A DNA stretch of 64,000 nucleotides, from positions 22,542,608 to 22,606,607 of the forward strand of contig CM037783.1 of assembly GCA_021229015.1 (NCBI GenBank), given 5' to 3'. The translations under genes were made by a program, and so were the position numbers. Below the pieces are notes generated by a model. It did not search any database, was not told where the DNA came from, and worked only from the letters and a program-made list of their open reading frames with translations. This DNA comes from Solen grandis (Eukaryota; Mollusca; Bivalvia; Adapedonta; Solenidae). Below are positions 35,147-45,929 of this stretch, in pieces; positions within the stretch are counted from its first letter, which is position 1; every line of letters starts with the position of its first letter.

Positions 35147-35670
35147 TTGCCCTTTTTTTATAGCCCTTATTTATGGTTAATGTTTCTTGCCCTTTTTGAC
35201 AGCCCTTATTCATGGTTAATGTTTCTTGCCCTTTTTGACAGCCCTTATTTATGGTTAATGTTTCTTGCCCTTTTTGACAGCCCTTATTCATGGTTTATGT
35301 TTCTTGACCTTTTTGACAGCCCTTATTCATGGTTTATGTTTCTTGACCTTTTTGACAGCCCTTATTCATGGTTTATGTTTCTTGACCTTTTTGACAGCCC
35401 TTATTCATGGTTTATGTTTCTTGCCCTTTTTGACAGCCCTTATTCATGGTTTATGTTTCTTGCCCTTTTTGACAGCCCTTATTCATGGTTTATGTTTCTT
35501 GACCTTTTTGACAGCCCTTATTCATGGTTTATGTTTCTTGCCCTTTTTGACAGCCCTTATTCATGGTTTATGTTTCTTGACCTTTTTGACAGCCCTTATT
35601 CATGGTTTATGTTTCTTGACCTTTTTGACAGCCCTTATTCATGGTTTATGTTTCTTGCCCTTTTAGACAG
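35147..35670 (+). repeat. 39-bp minisatellite, about 13 copies, upstream of exon 8
   Basis: The unit combines 'ttcatggtttatgtttcttg' and 'acctttttgacagccctta' (39 nt = 13 codons, so one frame is open for 219 codons; not a gene). 'gccctt' recurs every 39 nt from 35163. Each unit has a pyrimidine-rich tract ending in GACAG, like a 3' splice site. Degenerate units extend back to about 35040. Confidence 0.9.
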
Positions 35671-35787
35671 CTGGTATATAATGAAAAGTATACAAAATCT
35701 ATTTATGTGTCCTTTTTCATATTTTTGCAAAAAAAAAGTGCATTTGTATTTTGTAATCACATGCATATCTTCTTTTCTTTTTGATAG

Positions 35788-35952
35788 CGGACTGCCAAAT
35801 AGGTAGTGGGTTAGTCACAAAAACTAAAACATGTGAGCTTTGCCCTGTTGGATTTTACAATGATAAATCCGGGTCCAATCCAAACACATGTAAGAAATGT
35901 CCGAATGGGAAAATCAACTATCAACCAGGATCCAGGATATGTAATGTCAATA
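35788..35952 (+). CDS. Receptor-like gene, exon 8: cysteine-rich module 7
   Basis: The acceptor TTTTTGATAG ends at 35787 and the donor ATA|GTGAGT follows. Length is 165 nt, phase 1-1. It encodes DCQIGSGLVTKTKTCELCPV through GSRICNVN. It is the last module of the N-terminal series. Confidence 0.85.
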
Positions 35953-36777
35953 GTGAGTATTTTCCTATTTGACAGATTTCTATTTGAAAAAAATTAAAAT
36001 GTATTGTTTATCTTTATGAAAGGCATGACATGATTTTGGTTGCCATTTTATTTCAGGTTTTGACTTACCTGAGCACATGGTGATATCTTAGGAAATGAGT
36101 TGTGGCTCTTGAATTATCACATAATACCAGATTTCATTTTGTTTGGTAGTTGTGAGTACTGGGGGTAACAGCAGACTTTTATCTAGGGATAAGCTGACTG
36201 AATTTGCAAACTCACCAGTTTTAAAAATTGCCACATGTGTATAATATTATGTGTGTACATCTCAAGGGTAACCTTGAAAATTTTGCACATACTTAACAAA
36301 ATGTTCTTTTTTGGTTCAGTTTATGTTTGTTTATACGATAAAAGCTTGTTTCTGGGTACTATTGAAGGTCACCAAGAAAAATCAAGGGATGTAAATTGTT
36401 TCATTTAGATGGAGGATAACCACTGTACTCATGAAACCTGAACAGCATGAAAAGTCATATAATATTATTTTCTGACTGGTTGGGTTTGAAAGAGTTTGCA
36501 AAGCAGTAAGCACTACTGTAAGCTCAGACAAGTGATGTCTAGTTTTTCTTTACCTTTGTTTAATTATTGGTTCACAAATTACCAACTAATATCTTATTGT
36601 GGAAAGCTGTCTAAGATGCCATTTTTTTTTGGTATTTTCTATATTACAATTTACAAAAGTTATGAGTATGTGTCTGAAAACAAATTATGTCAAAATTTCA
36701 ATATATCTCACAGAAATAAGTTTTCAGTAATTTCCTATGAAAGCCTATCAATAAGGGAGATATTGTTGTATACATGA

Positions 36778-36911
36778 ATGTGATACAGGGAAACAGGATT
36801 TATAACTTGGGTATTGGGCATATGTGATACAGGGAAACAGGATTTATAACTTAGGTATTGGGCATATGTGATACAGGGAAACAGGATTTATAACTTAGGT
36901 ATTGGGCATAT
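36778..36911 (+). repeat. 44-bp tandem repeat, three copies, 40 bp before exon 9
   Basis: The unit combines 'tgtgatacagggaaacagga' and 'tttataacttaggtattggg' plus 'cata'. Copies are nearly identical (one G/A difference), so recent. Confidence 0.85.
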
Positions 36912-36951
36912 GTGATATTCAAGACAATGATTGTTGATGTATTGGTTTCAG

Positions 36952-37258
36952 CTGACACAGCACAACAACCTGTCCCAGTTGTAATAATCATGAAACTGAG
37001 GTTTGGGCTGGCCATCGCCAACTGTGACATAGAGGGTGCCATTGATAACATCATTAGTCAGATATTGGCAGTAGTCAGAAGAATTCTACTGGATTTACAA
37101 AATGCCAAATTCAGGGGTCAAAGAAAGTTCTGTAATGACGGCCAGTGCAGGAATGTGGTGATTGCGAATCCTGCATGTAGTGCTGGCAGTAGTAACGGAC
37201 GGAGGCGTAGAGCTATTACACATAACCTTGAAGTTGATGTTTCTGTCTCTAATGTGAG
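36952..37258 (+). CDS. Receptor-like gene, exon 9: linker region with RRRR site
   Basis: The acceptor TGGTTTCAG ends at 36951 and the donor GAG|GTAAGT follows. Length is 307 nt, phase 1 to phase 2. It is not a cysteine-rich module: a beta-like VPVVIIMKLRFGLAI, an amphipathic DIEGAIDNIISQILAVV helix, a CNDGQC segment, then GRRRRAI (37197-37217) and a beta-like LEVDVSVSNV. The alternating strand/helix pattern before a basic cleavage site recalls SEA-like juxtamembrane domains, but no SEA GSxxV motif is seen. The fold assignment is open. Confidence 0.8.
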
Positions 37259-37423
37259 GTAAGTGATACCTAGTACCTTTATCATAGCTCCTTTAACTCT
37301 TTAATTTTTCCCTTTTTCAAATGGTACAAGATAAAAAAAGGGAGACAAGTGCAGCAGATGACTATGGGCATAATGGATGTTGTACATATAAACCTGTGCC
37401 ATCTATTCAAAGAACCAACTTGT

Positions 37424-39190
37424 TATACCCCCCACAAACATAGTTTGGGGGGGTATATAGGAGTCACCATGTCGGTCGGTCCGTCGGTCCGCGTCTGTAG
37501 TTTTTTTTGTCCACGCTATTTCTCAATAACTACTGGATGGATTTCAATCAAACTTCATAGGAAGCTTCACTGGTGAGCATAGATGTGCATATTATGAAAT
37601 TGTTACGGTTGATTGACTTTCTTTTGAGTTATGGCCCTTTGCTGATTTTCTGGAGTTTTCTTTTTCCACGCTATTTCTCAATAACTTCTGGATGGATTTC
37701 AATCAAACTTCATAGGAAGCTTCAATATCAAGCACAGATGTGCATATTATGAAATGGTTACGATTGACTGATTTTCTTTTGAGTTAGGCCCTTTGCTGAT
37801 TTTCTGGAGTTTTCTTTGTCCATGCTATATCTCATTAACTACTGGATGGATTTCAATCAAACTTTATAGGAAGCTTCAATATCAAGCACAGATGTGCATA
37901 TTATGAAATGGTTACGGTTGACTGATTTTCTTTTGAGTTATGGCCCTTTGCTGATTTTCTGGAGTTTTCTTTGTCCACGCTATTTCTCAATAACTACTGG
38001 ATAGATTTCAAACAAACGTCATAGGAAGCTTCAATATCAAGCACAGATGTGCATATTATGAAATGGTTACGGTTGACTGATTTTCTTTTGAGTTTTGGCC
38101 CTTTGCTGATTTTCTGGAGTTTTCTTTGTCCATGCTATATCTCATTAACTACTGGATGGATTTCAATCAAACTTTATAGGAAGCTTCAATATCAAGCACA
38201 GATGTGCATATGATGAAATGGTTATGGTTGACTGATTTTCTTTTGAGTTATGGCCCTTTGCTGATTTTCTGGAGTTTTCTTTGTCCACGCTATTTCTCAA
38301 TAACTACTGGATAGATTTCAAACAAACGTCATAGGAAGCTTCAATATCAAGCACAGATGTGCATATTATGAAATGGTTACGGTTGACTGATTTTCTTTTG
38401 AGTTATGGCCCTTTGCTGATTTTCTGGAGTTTTCTTTGTCCACGCTATTTCTCAATAACTACTGGATGGATTTCAATCAAACTTCATAGGAAGCTTCAAT
38501 ATCAAGCACAGATGTGCATATGATGAAATGGTTATGGTTGACTGATTTTCTTTTGAGTTATGGCCCTTTGCTGATTTTCTGGAGTTTTCTTTGTCCACGC
38601 TATTTCTCAATAACTACTGGATAGATTTCAAACAAACGTCATAGGAAGCTTCAATATCAAGCACAGATGTGCATATTATGAAGTGGTTATGGTTGACTGA
38701 TTTTCTTTTGAGTTATGGCCCTTTGCTGATTTTCTGGAGTTTTCTTTGTCCATGCTATTTCTCATTAACTACTGGATGGATTTCAATCAAACTTCATAGG
38801 AAGCTTCACTGGTGAGCATAGATGTGCATATTATGAAATTGTAACAGTTGACTGACTTTTTTTTTAGTTATGGCCCTTTGCTGATTTTCTGGAGTTTTCT
38901 TTGTTCACGCAAATTTTATGGGAAGCTTCACTAGCTCTTCACTTAGAAACAGCCTTTTGGTGACACACTTCTTTTTTGTTTAATTCAATGTTGCAGATTT
39001 GGTATGATTTGGGCTTCATTAAAATAAGAACAATTTGATTTGGTATAAAAAGATTATTATTGTGAAATAGTTTTGTGTAATATGTCAATTGAAAACATCA
39101 ATTCATTGTGACTTACCTCCTATAGCTGGGCACTTGATTGTAAACAAAGGCTGTGTGGGGGGTATTCATCACCTTTAGTGATAGCTCTAG
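37424..39190 (+). mobile_element. Hairpin-ended repeat, family B, with 155-bp modules
   Basis: The head TATACCCCCCACAAACATAG continues to GGGGGGGTATATAGGAG and GGTCGGTCCGTCGG. About eight modules of about 154-155 bp share 'ttctttgtccacgctatttc', 'tggatttcaatcaaacttca' and 'gagttatggccctttgctga'. Two module variants partly alternate (about 310-bp pattern). The tail hairpin ATCACCTTTAGTGAT is followed by AGCT and CTAG|TTT (39187-39190). Confidence 0.75.
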
Positions 39191-39279
39191 TTTTAAGTAG
39201 ATTGCTTTAAGATTCTTAGGGTTGGTGGCAATGTATACTTATCCTCCATTTAGTTCTCAATTGCAGCCATTTTTCTTTT

Positions 39280-39600
39280 CTTGACAAGCTGTTTATGATA
39301 TGTATACGCATCCTAAGAGCCATATTCCATATCTTGTAACTGGATAGTGATATTTCTATGAAACTTTGTCACTTTGAAGATATCCAAAAATAAAAATGTT
39401 TCAATGTTGTTTTTTTTCTTTTTGTTAAATTTGGATGAGATAATCTGGATTTAAGATATTTAAACTTATGGGAGATATACAATGTCTGTGAATATGAAAA
39501 TCTGAATTTGATTTTTTGAGAAAAACTCACCGTAGAAAGCTGCATTGTATGTTTTAGTTCACAATTTCATGAAAAAACTTTAAAATGGAGAAATTCACTT
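39280..39600 (-). mobile_element. Second copy of the TIR element seen at 19.2-21.0 kb
   Basis: Reverse-complement homology to 19235-19373 plus 20799-20969, without the family B block between, so it shows the uninterrupted form. The terminal inverted repeats are diverged. It lies just beyond a family B copy and abuts a family A head at 39602. Confidence 0.6.
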
Positions 39601-39601
39601 T

Positions 39602-39945
39602 TTAACTCACCTGAGCACATGTGCTCAGAATTAGCTATTCATATTCATGAATGTCCGTCAGTCATCCACAATTAGTTTGTCTTCATTTCTTAAACAATCA
39701 TCTTCAGACTTCATGACAGTGTTTATTACCATAATCTCTTGGCCAAGTTCGATTTTGCCTGATAATCAAATTAGTAGGTCAAGAGTTATGGCCCTTCAAT
39801 TAATAAAAATGCCAGATTTCACTTTTTACACTCTAGCATCTGTATTTCATTAGCAATCATTTTGAAGTTTCATGACAAGTGAAAAAGCGCAGTGTAGGGA
39901 GCATCCACCGGTTGACTTTTTTTTTTTTTAATTTTTTTTTTGTAT
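39602..39945 (+). mobile_element. Truncated family A element
   Basis: The head TTAACTCACCTGAGCACATG with the GTGCTCAG complement is followed by 'gaatgtccgtcagtcatcca' and 'aattagtttgtcttcatttc', shared with 40748-41518. The tail is missing; it ends in a T tract near 39918-39945. Confidence 0.5.
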
Positions 39946-40066
39946 TTATCTTACAGTCCACAAAATTTCTGGTTCAGATTCATTTGCTACCACGAAACAA
40001 ATTAATGGTCAACTATGTTTTCATGTTTACAGCCTAAATGCACAAACACTGGTTAATCTGTTTCAG

Positions 40067-40166
40067 TAACACAGTGACAGACACTTCTGGAACAGGTGAA
40101 GAAATAAGCACAGAGGAGGCTATAAGCCAGGCTATTGAACAAAACCAAGATAGCCTAACAATTGTG
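40067..40166 (+). CDS. Receptor-like gene, exon 10: linker region
   Basis: The acceptor CTGTTTCAG ends at 40066 and the donor GTG|GTGAGT follows. Length is 100 nt, phase 2 to 0. It encodes NTVTDTSGTGEEISTEEAIS then QAIEQNQDSLTIV, an acidic spacer leading into a probable helix. It contains no cysteine. Confidence 0.75.
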
Positions 40167-40747
40167 GTGAGTTGAATGCACAGTTTTTCCATCCCTGCCA
40201 AATAAAGTTTGAAGGGTGTACATAGAAATTTTGAGTATGGTTGGTGGGCTGGTTGAGCTTTTCTTGAAAACTATCAAATGGATTAATTTGTAAATTTGTC
40301 TTGAGAACCCAAATTCTACCTGATACCATTTTTTTTATTTATCTCCCATTGACTTGATAACCTAATATATCACTGTGGCTTGCTTTAATATTCTTCTTGC
40401 TCATCAAAAGGTAAATTTTTTCCTTAGAATAGCAATATGTTTAAAAAAAACTTGGTTTCATCCCTCAACTATGTCAAGACTGCCAGACATGGTTACAATA
40501 ATTGTGGCAAAATGGTATCTGGGAGAATTCATAATCTTTAATGATAGTTCTTGTTTTTGTAATTAATGATACTGGTAAAATCATTAAGACCTGGAAAGAT
40601 ACTTCAATGTGGGAAAGTGTTCACTCTGTACATTATTTCAATACAAATTCTGGAGGACAAAAAAAGAGCAAGAAATGGTCATTTTGGAAGGAAAGATTTA
40701 CATAGAAGAGTATTAACTCTATATACATTTTATACACTGATTACATT

Positions 40748-41518
40748 TTAGCTCACCTAAGCACTTGTGCTCAGGATGAGCTATTAGGATTGATGAATGT
40801 CCATTGTCCGTCTGTCCATTCTCCATCTGTCGTACACAATTAGTTTGTTTGCACTCTAGCATCTTCATTTCTTAAGCAATAATCCTCTTACTTTATGACA
40901 ATGTTTATTACTGTAATCTCTTGGCCAGTTTCAATTATGGCTGATATCGGCCTATTAGGTCAGGAGGTTATGCCTCTTTTAATATTAAGAAAATGTCAGA
41001 TTTTTTTAGGACAATGTTAATAGCCATATTCTTATGGCCAAGTTCAATTACGTCTGATATCAGCTAATTAGGACAGGAGTTATGCCCCTTTTAATATTAA
41101 AGCATGCCAGATTTCTCGTAGTTTGCACTCTAGCATCCTCATTTTTTAAGCAATCATTTTCAAATTTTTGACATCATTTATAGCCATAATCTCTAGGACA
41201 AAATTGATTATGGCTGATAATCAGCAAATTACATCAGGAGTCATGCCCCTTCTAATGTTAAAAAATGCCAGATTTAACTTTGCATTCTAGCAGCTTCATT
41301 TTTTTAAGCAATCATTTTGAAGTTTCACTGACAATGTCTATAGCCATAACCTCTGTCAAGTTTGATTTCAAATTTTGACCACAGGTACTGTATAGTTTGT
41401 TGAATTGAAATGATCTCATGGATTATGTATTCAGTACAACTGTAACTTAGTCACTTGTAAAGGCAATGGATGCAGTTTTTCTCAGGTGAGTGTCTTTAGG
41501 GCCATCTTGGCCTACTTG
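40748..41518 (+). mobile_element. Family A element in intron 10
   Basis: The head TTAGCTCACCTAAGCACTTG with GTGCTCAGGATGAGC starts at 40748. About four modules of about 130-150 bp contain 'cactctagcatc.tcatttct' and 'ggctgatat.ggc'. The tail CTCAGGTGAGTGTCTTTAGG leads to the hairpin AGGGCCATCTTGGCCT, A and CTTG|TT (41515-41518). Confidence 0.65.
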
Positions 41519-41874
41519 TTGTTTTTTTCATGGGGGATAAATTTCAAATGGTTCCACAAAGAATTTGCAGATTTTAGTATAGTTTGCAAGTAAATCTGCC
41601 AAGGTTATTGTCTGTAATAAAAGTATCATGCAAATTTCACCTTGGCTTTTCTGGATTATTTATACAATGATATGGTAAGGAATTTATCTAAGAAAACTTT
41701 CTATAAGTTTCTATGGTAAAGTAATATGCATAGTTTTGATATTAAAGAAAAAAATATTTATTAAAATACAGTCTAAGTAGTACATGTTTTAGAAAAAACA
41801 CCTTTTTTGTGAACTCATGTATGATTCTTTGACTTTGTTCACTGACAGGTGACTATTTTGTTTCTTTTATTCAG

Positions 41875-41962
41875 CCAAATGAGATCGAGTACAACAGTTA
41901 TGAAATTGCAACAACCACTTTGTGTCTTCCCGGACAGATGAAGGACAACAATGACCAATGCA
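41875..41962 (+). CDS. Receptor-like gene, exon 11: linker end and start of module 8
   Basis: The acceptor TTTTATTCAG ends at 41874 and the donor GCA|GTGAGT follows. Length is 88 nt, phase 0 to 1. It encodes PNEIEYNSYEIATTTLCLPG then QMKDNNDQC. The CLPG and QC pair with exon 12 to make the eighth cysteine-rich module. Confidence 0.8.
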
Positions 41963-42436
41963 GTGAGTTGGGAAGGGATTGTGGACATGCACTCGATTAT
42001 TTATGCAAGGGGTGGGGGGGGAATGATAATGGAGGGAGCCATACTAGTGTATTACTGTTAGTGTATTACTGTTAGCATGAAATTAGTCGGACGAAGTAAA
42101 GTTCAGAGTATGATGGCTCAAATTTCTCCAACAATACTTTAATTAAGTAGAAACACATTTCACCATTTCCAATATACAAACTTTTCAAGAACATGAATGA
42201 GTTGACATAACTATCAAAACTTGTTTAGTAATGAATTATTTGGGTACTTATTCTTTCAAGAAACAAGGATGATGAAATTCTCATAAGTATGTTTAAGTAT
42301 TTCAGATACTTTGTCACTAGTATAGGTTTATCCATATAGGCTAACTGACCATCATCAACTGCCTAGATTATAATATTTAAAAACTGCGCAAGTCTTCAGA
42401 ATAAATTGATTTTTGCTGTGATGATTGTTGTAGTGT

Positions 42437-42674
42437 GGGAGTTTACTGTGACTGTGGCAGTATTTCAGTCATGTAGACACATGCTGCTTACAACAGGTAG
42501 AAGAAGAACCTGAGCACATAGAGGCCCCCAGGTGGAACCAGCGACTTACAACAAACAAGCTGGAAGTCCTCCTCACATGAAAAATCTGATGAACCTTACT
42601 GGGATTCAAACTCATGGTGGTGTGAGACTGAGTCATGTTAATTCAGTGAAGTTACCTGCTAAGCCACGGAGGCC
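42437..42674 (-). repeat. tRNA-derived SINE, near full length
   Basis: On the minus strand it starts GGCCTCCGTGGCTTAGCAGG (A-box region) with the B-box-like GAGTTTGAATCCC about 55 nt later. The body has 'tcatgtgaggaggacttcca', then 'cgctggttccacctgggggc' and the end 'catgactgaaatactg'. The body matches the SINE at 62640-62860. The tRNA head plus conserved core fits the bivalve SINEs I know (RUDI or BivaMD-type); the exact family needs comparison. Confidence 0.75.
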
Positions 42675-42800
42675 AACAATAAGTTGAATGTTTAAAATTT
42701 CTAACATGTGAAGAAACTGAAATCCTACAGCAGCTTCACTAGGGTAGCTGTATAAAATGGTAACACAAAAATACTCATATCAGATCCTTTATCTGCACAG

Positions 42801-42959
42801 TAAACTGTACCGCTGGAACGTACAATACAGATGGGGTCACATGCCTCTTTTGCCCTGTGGATACATACCAAGACCTTACAGGGCAGACCAGCTGCAAGAG
42901 GTGTACTGGGCTTACCTACACTGATAGTACGGGTTCAAGCTCTGCATCTGTCTGCAAGG
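42801..42959 (+). CDS. Receptor-like gene, exon 12: cysteine-rich module 8
   Basis: The acceptor ATCTGCACAG ends at 42800. The donor AAGG|GTATTT is weaker than the others but phase-consistent. Length is 159 nt, phase 1-1. It encodes NCTAGTYNTDGVTCLFCPVD through SSSASVCK with CLFCP and CKRC pairs. It separates the linker from the EGF domain. Confidence 0.8.
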
Positions 42960-44112
42960 GTATTTATATATTTATTATGCATATTTGTATAACTCCATTA
43001 GGAAATTCTGAATCATTAGAGCATTTCTATTTTATTTCATACTTTAATGTAAACAACAGAAAAATATTTGAAAAAAGGATTTTTTTAATATAAAATAAAC
43101 AAGTTCAAATGAAGGAAACTAAACATAAAAGTATAGAGATTTGCATTTTAGTCCATCATTTCAAAGGCAGAAAGTTAGTGGGGAAGCAAGTGCATTTTTC
43201 TGTTTGTTGACTGTTCCATCGAATATTTAAAGAAACCTACGAAAATTAGCGATGAAACTTCATAAACATAATTATGGAGAAGAAGGTCCATTTCTCTTTT
43301 TAGTAATATGACAACTGTTTGCATAAGAATCTTAGCTTTGTGTTTAACATTTTAAGTTTCACTAATAACACAATTCTCTTCAGAATACTGCATGACTAAA
43401 TGTGCTTGTGACTATTTTTATGCATCCTGGAAGAAGGACATATTGCTTGGTACATGTCAGTTGGTCAGGCTGTCAGTAGACCAAACCTTGTTTGACCAGT
43501 AGATGAAGTTCTTATTCATTCTTAACCCCTTCACTGCTGAGTCTCACTCGGAATAACAAGTGCACACTACACACTAAATCCCCAGTGTGGCTTGGTTTTT
43601 TTATGTAGTTTACAATCTAAGGTATGCAACTCTCAATAGTGTCAAACAAATATGTTCTGTAATTGTCTTGCTTACACAAGCTTACAAAAATGATAATATT
43701 TCATTTGCATTCACATGTTGAAATGGACCAGTCAGATGGTTTTTATTTTATACACTAATAGTAGCCACAATATTTTGCCATATTTCTGTGTCTACCGGTA
43801 CTTTATGGCAGTGAAGGGTTTAAGCCCTAGACTTTGAATGGTTATTGCTTATAACCCTTAGTTTTGAGTCAAGGTCAAGATCACATGTAATAATACAATT
43901 TCAAAGAAACACAACAACAGAGTTTATTAAGCAAGACTTATTATAATGTCAAACCGGTATATGCTTAGCAGGATATTAAAAACTTTCACTGATTGCTCTA
44001 GTCATTTACCACTTAAAGTTCAGAAAATTAATTAATACTCCATGAGTCGTAAATGTGCATATGAATATTTATGAGATAAAGGGTTAATGTGATTGGCTGG
44101 TATGTTCTGCAG
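42960..44112. other. Intron 12, no gene seen
   Basis: AT-rich with no defined element. 'aaccccttcactgctgagtc' and 'ggcagtgaagggtttaag' (about 43525 and 43806) are near-complementary and could be the ends of a roughly 300-bp repeat. Confidence 0.4.
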
Positions 44113-44235
44113 CTTTATGTGCCACGAATGTACTGTACTGCAATAACCGAGGAACGTGCAGGGACATTGGGACTAGAGATGCCATATGTAATTGTTATGA
44201 TGACTATGCTGGGGAACACTGTGAGAGCAGAGCAG
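44113..44235 (+). CDS. Receptor-like gene, exon 13: EGF-like domain
   Basis: The acceptor TGTTCTGCAG ends at 44112 and the donor CAG|GTACGT follows. Length is 123 nt, phase 1-1. It encodes CATNVLYCNNRGTCRDIGTR through AICNCYDDYAGEHCESRA. Six cysteines in EGF spacing, with CNNRGTC and CNCxxxYxGxxC signatures, make this the surest domain call in the gene. No calcium-binding D-x-D/N-E start is visible. Confidence 0.92.
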
Positions 44236-44381
44236 GTACGTAAACCCTTTACTTCATACAGACTTATTTTGACGCACTGGCAAAAGGGGTTTATTTATAA
44301 GGTTTTTAAGATACAAATTACTTGGACAGTGTTCCCACTAAAATTTGTAAGTGGGGGGCAAAATACGTGCTTTTCTAATTT

Positions 44382-45000
44382 TTAGCTCACCTGAGCACAA
44401 ATGCTCAAAGTGAGCTTTTGTGATCACCCTGTGTTCGTTGTCTTTCATCGTGCGTCATCTGTCGTCAACAGTTTGCTTTTAAAGACATTTCATTAAACTT
44501 GGCAGGGATGATCCTTTGATGAACCTTCACAAAAGTTGCTTAAATAATCTTGATCAATGTAGAACTCTGGTTGACATGGCAACAGAAAGATGAAAAAAAA
44601 TGAAAACTTCAAAAATCATCTCTGTAAAAACTACTGGCCAGATTTCAAAATGTTTTAGTTGGTCATCAAAATTATTTCGATCCGTAAAAAAACATGGCCA
44701 CCAGGGGCGGAGCTAATTTGCCTTAAAAGTATTAAGTGAACATTTTAACCGAAATCTCTGAAACTGCTGGACAGAACTTGATTAAACTTGGCAGGGATGA
44801 TCCTTGGGTGAACCTTCACAAAAGTTGCTAAAATAAACTTGATCCATGCAAAACTCTGGTTGCCATGGCAATGGAAAGAAAAAAATAATTTAAAATCATC
44901 TCCATCAAAACTACTGACTAGATTTCAAAATGTTGTTGTACAGATGTTCCTTGGGTAACCCTATACTCAGGTGAGCGATCAGGCCTCTATAGCCCTCTTG
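44382..45000 (+). mobile_element. Short family A element in intron 13
   Basis: The head TTAGCTCACCTGAGCACAAA with TGCTCAAAGTGAGC starts at 44382. It has one and a half of the double modules ('ggccaccaggggcggagcta', 'tggttgccatggcaatgg'). The tail CTCAGGTGAGCGATCAGGCC leads to a degraded hairpin and CTTG|TTTT (44997-45000). Confidence 0.7.
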
Positions 45001-45661
45001 TTTTAATCCCCATGAAAACTTGCCTCACATTTTCTAGAACATAGTCAACAAATAATTGTACCCATGAAATTTCCTTTGGTACATAATCAACGAAATTTAA
45101 TGTCAATCAAAACTAACTATTTTACAGTAGTTCAAGGAATGGTTGACAAAGTGGCATCATGATAATGTGACTGCATGTGATATCATAAATCACTTGTCTA
45201 CAATAAGACATTGCAGTAATCAAGCTTTTTATCTGTACATCTTTTTTTACATACAAACATTTGCAGGACTTGGACAAACTGCAAAATATATTGTCTACGT
45301 CCGTCAAATGGAGCTTTTGATAAACTTCTTAAGAATGAAGACGTTATAGAATAAGGTGGCCACATCAAATATTTATGGCATGAGGGTCACAATTTGAGCA
45401 TCTGGTAACATGAGTGCTGGTCTGAGTTTGTCTTATTCCTCTCCATGCATGGTACAAGCACCTAAATGATACAGTCACCTAGTGGTCCCAAGCTTTCATG
45501 TTACTGAATGATCGTCAGGTCTCAAAATCCTGTCTAGTATGATCATCCTTTGATATACCTGTTATCCCTCCACATTGAAGGTTATGTCTCAATAGTTTCA
45601 AGTAAGTATTTTAGATATGTACCATAAGTTTACTTATCTAAGTGTGATTTTGGCATTGCAG
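45001..45661. other. Rest of intron 13, no gene seen
   Basis: AT-rich DNA without a recognisable element or exon. Confidence 0.45.
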
Positions 45662-45767
45662 AGTCATCTTCCAACATGCCTGTTATACTGGGTGCAGCTA
45701 TCGGAGGAGGAGGTGCCCTTATCCTGCTGATCGTGATAGTGGTTGGCGTCTACAAATACCTGTCTGT
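45662..45767 (+). CDS. Receptor-like gene, exon 14: transmembrane helix
   Basis: The acceptor TTTGGCATTGCAG ends at 45661 and the donor TGT|GTAAGT follows. Length is 106 nt, phase 1 to 2. After ESSSNMP comes a 25-residue hydrophobic span rich in G/A then L/I/V (ILGAAIGGGGALILLIVIVV), followed by VYKYLS. The small-residue-rich first half (AAIGGGGA) is typical of single-pass helices that can pair. Confidence 0.9.
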
Positions 45768-45929
45768 GTAAGTCTTGACTGAGAAGGAGCATGGCTTTTG
45801 TCTGAGATTATTTCTACTGTAATGATTGTCTATATGTTACTTTTTGCATATATTGTCTAGGCATTTCTTGCTATGTTGTCATTATGAAATTTTGAATATA
45901 TGCAATACTTTAAATGGCTACATAAATAT

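Noticed and set aside
35147..35806. 219-codon open frame with 13-residue repeats (LFDSPYSWFMFLD type)
   Set aside because: It is the 39-bp intronic array; it runs into exon 8 out of frame and has no coding-like flanks.
43525..43830. Possible transposon bounded by near-complementary 'cccttcactgc' / 'gcagtgaaggg'
   Set aside because: The short inverted match has no target duplication and no second copy was noticed; mentioned only in the intron entry.
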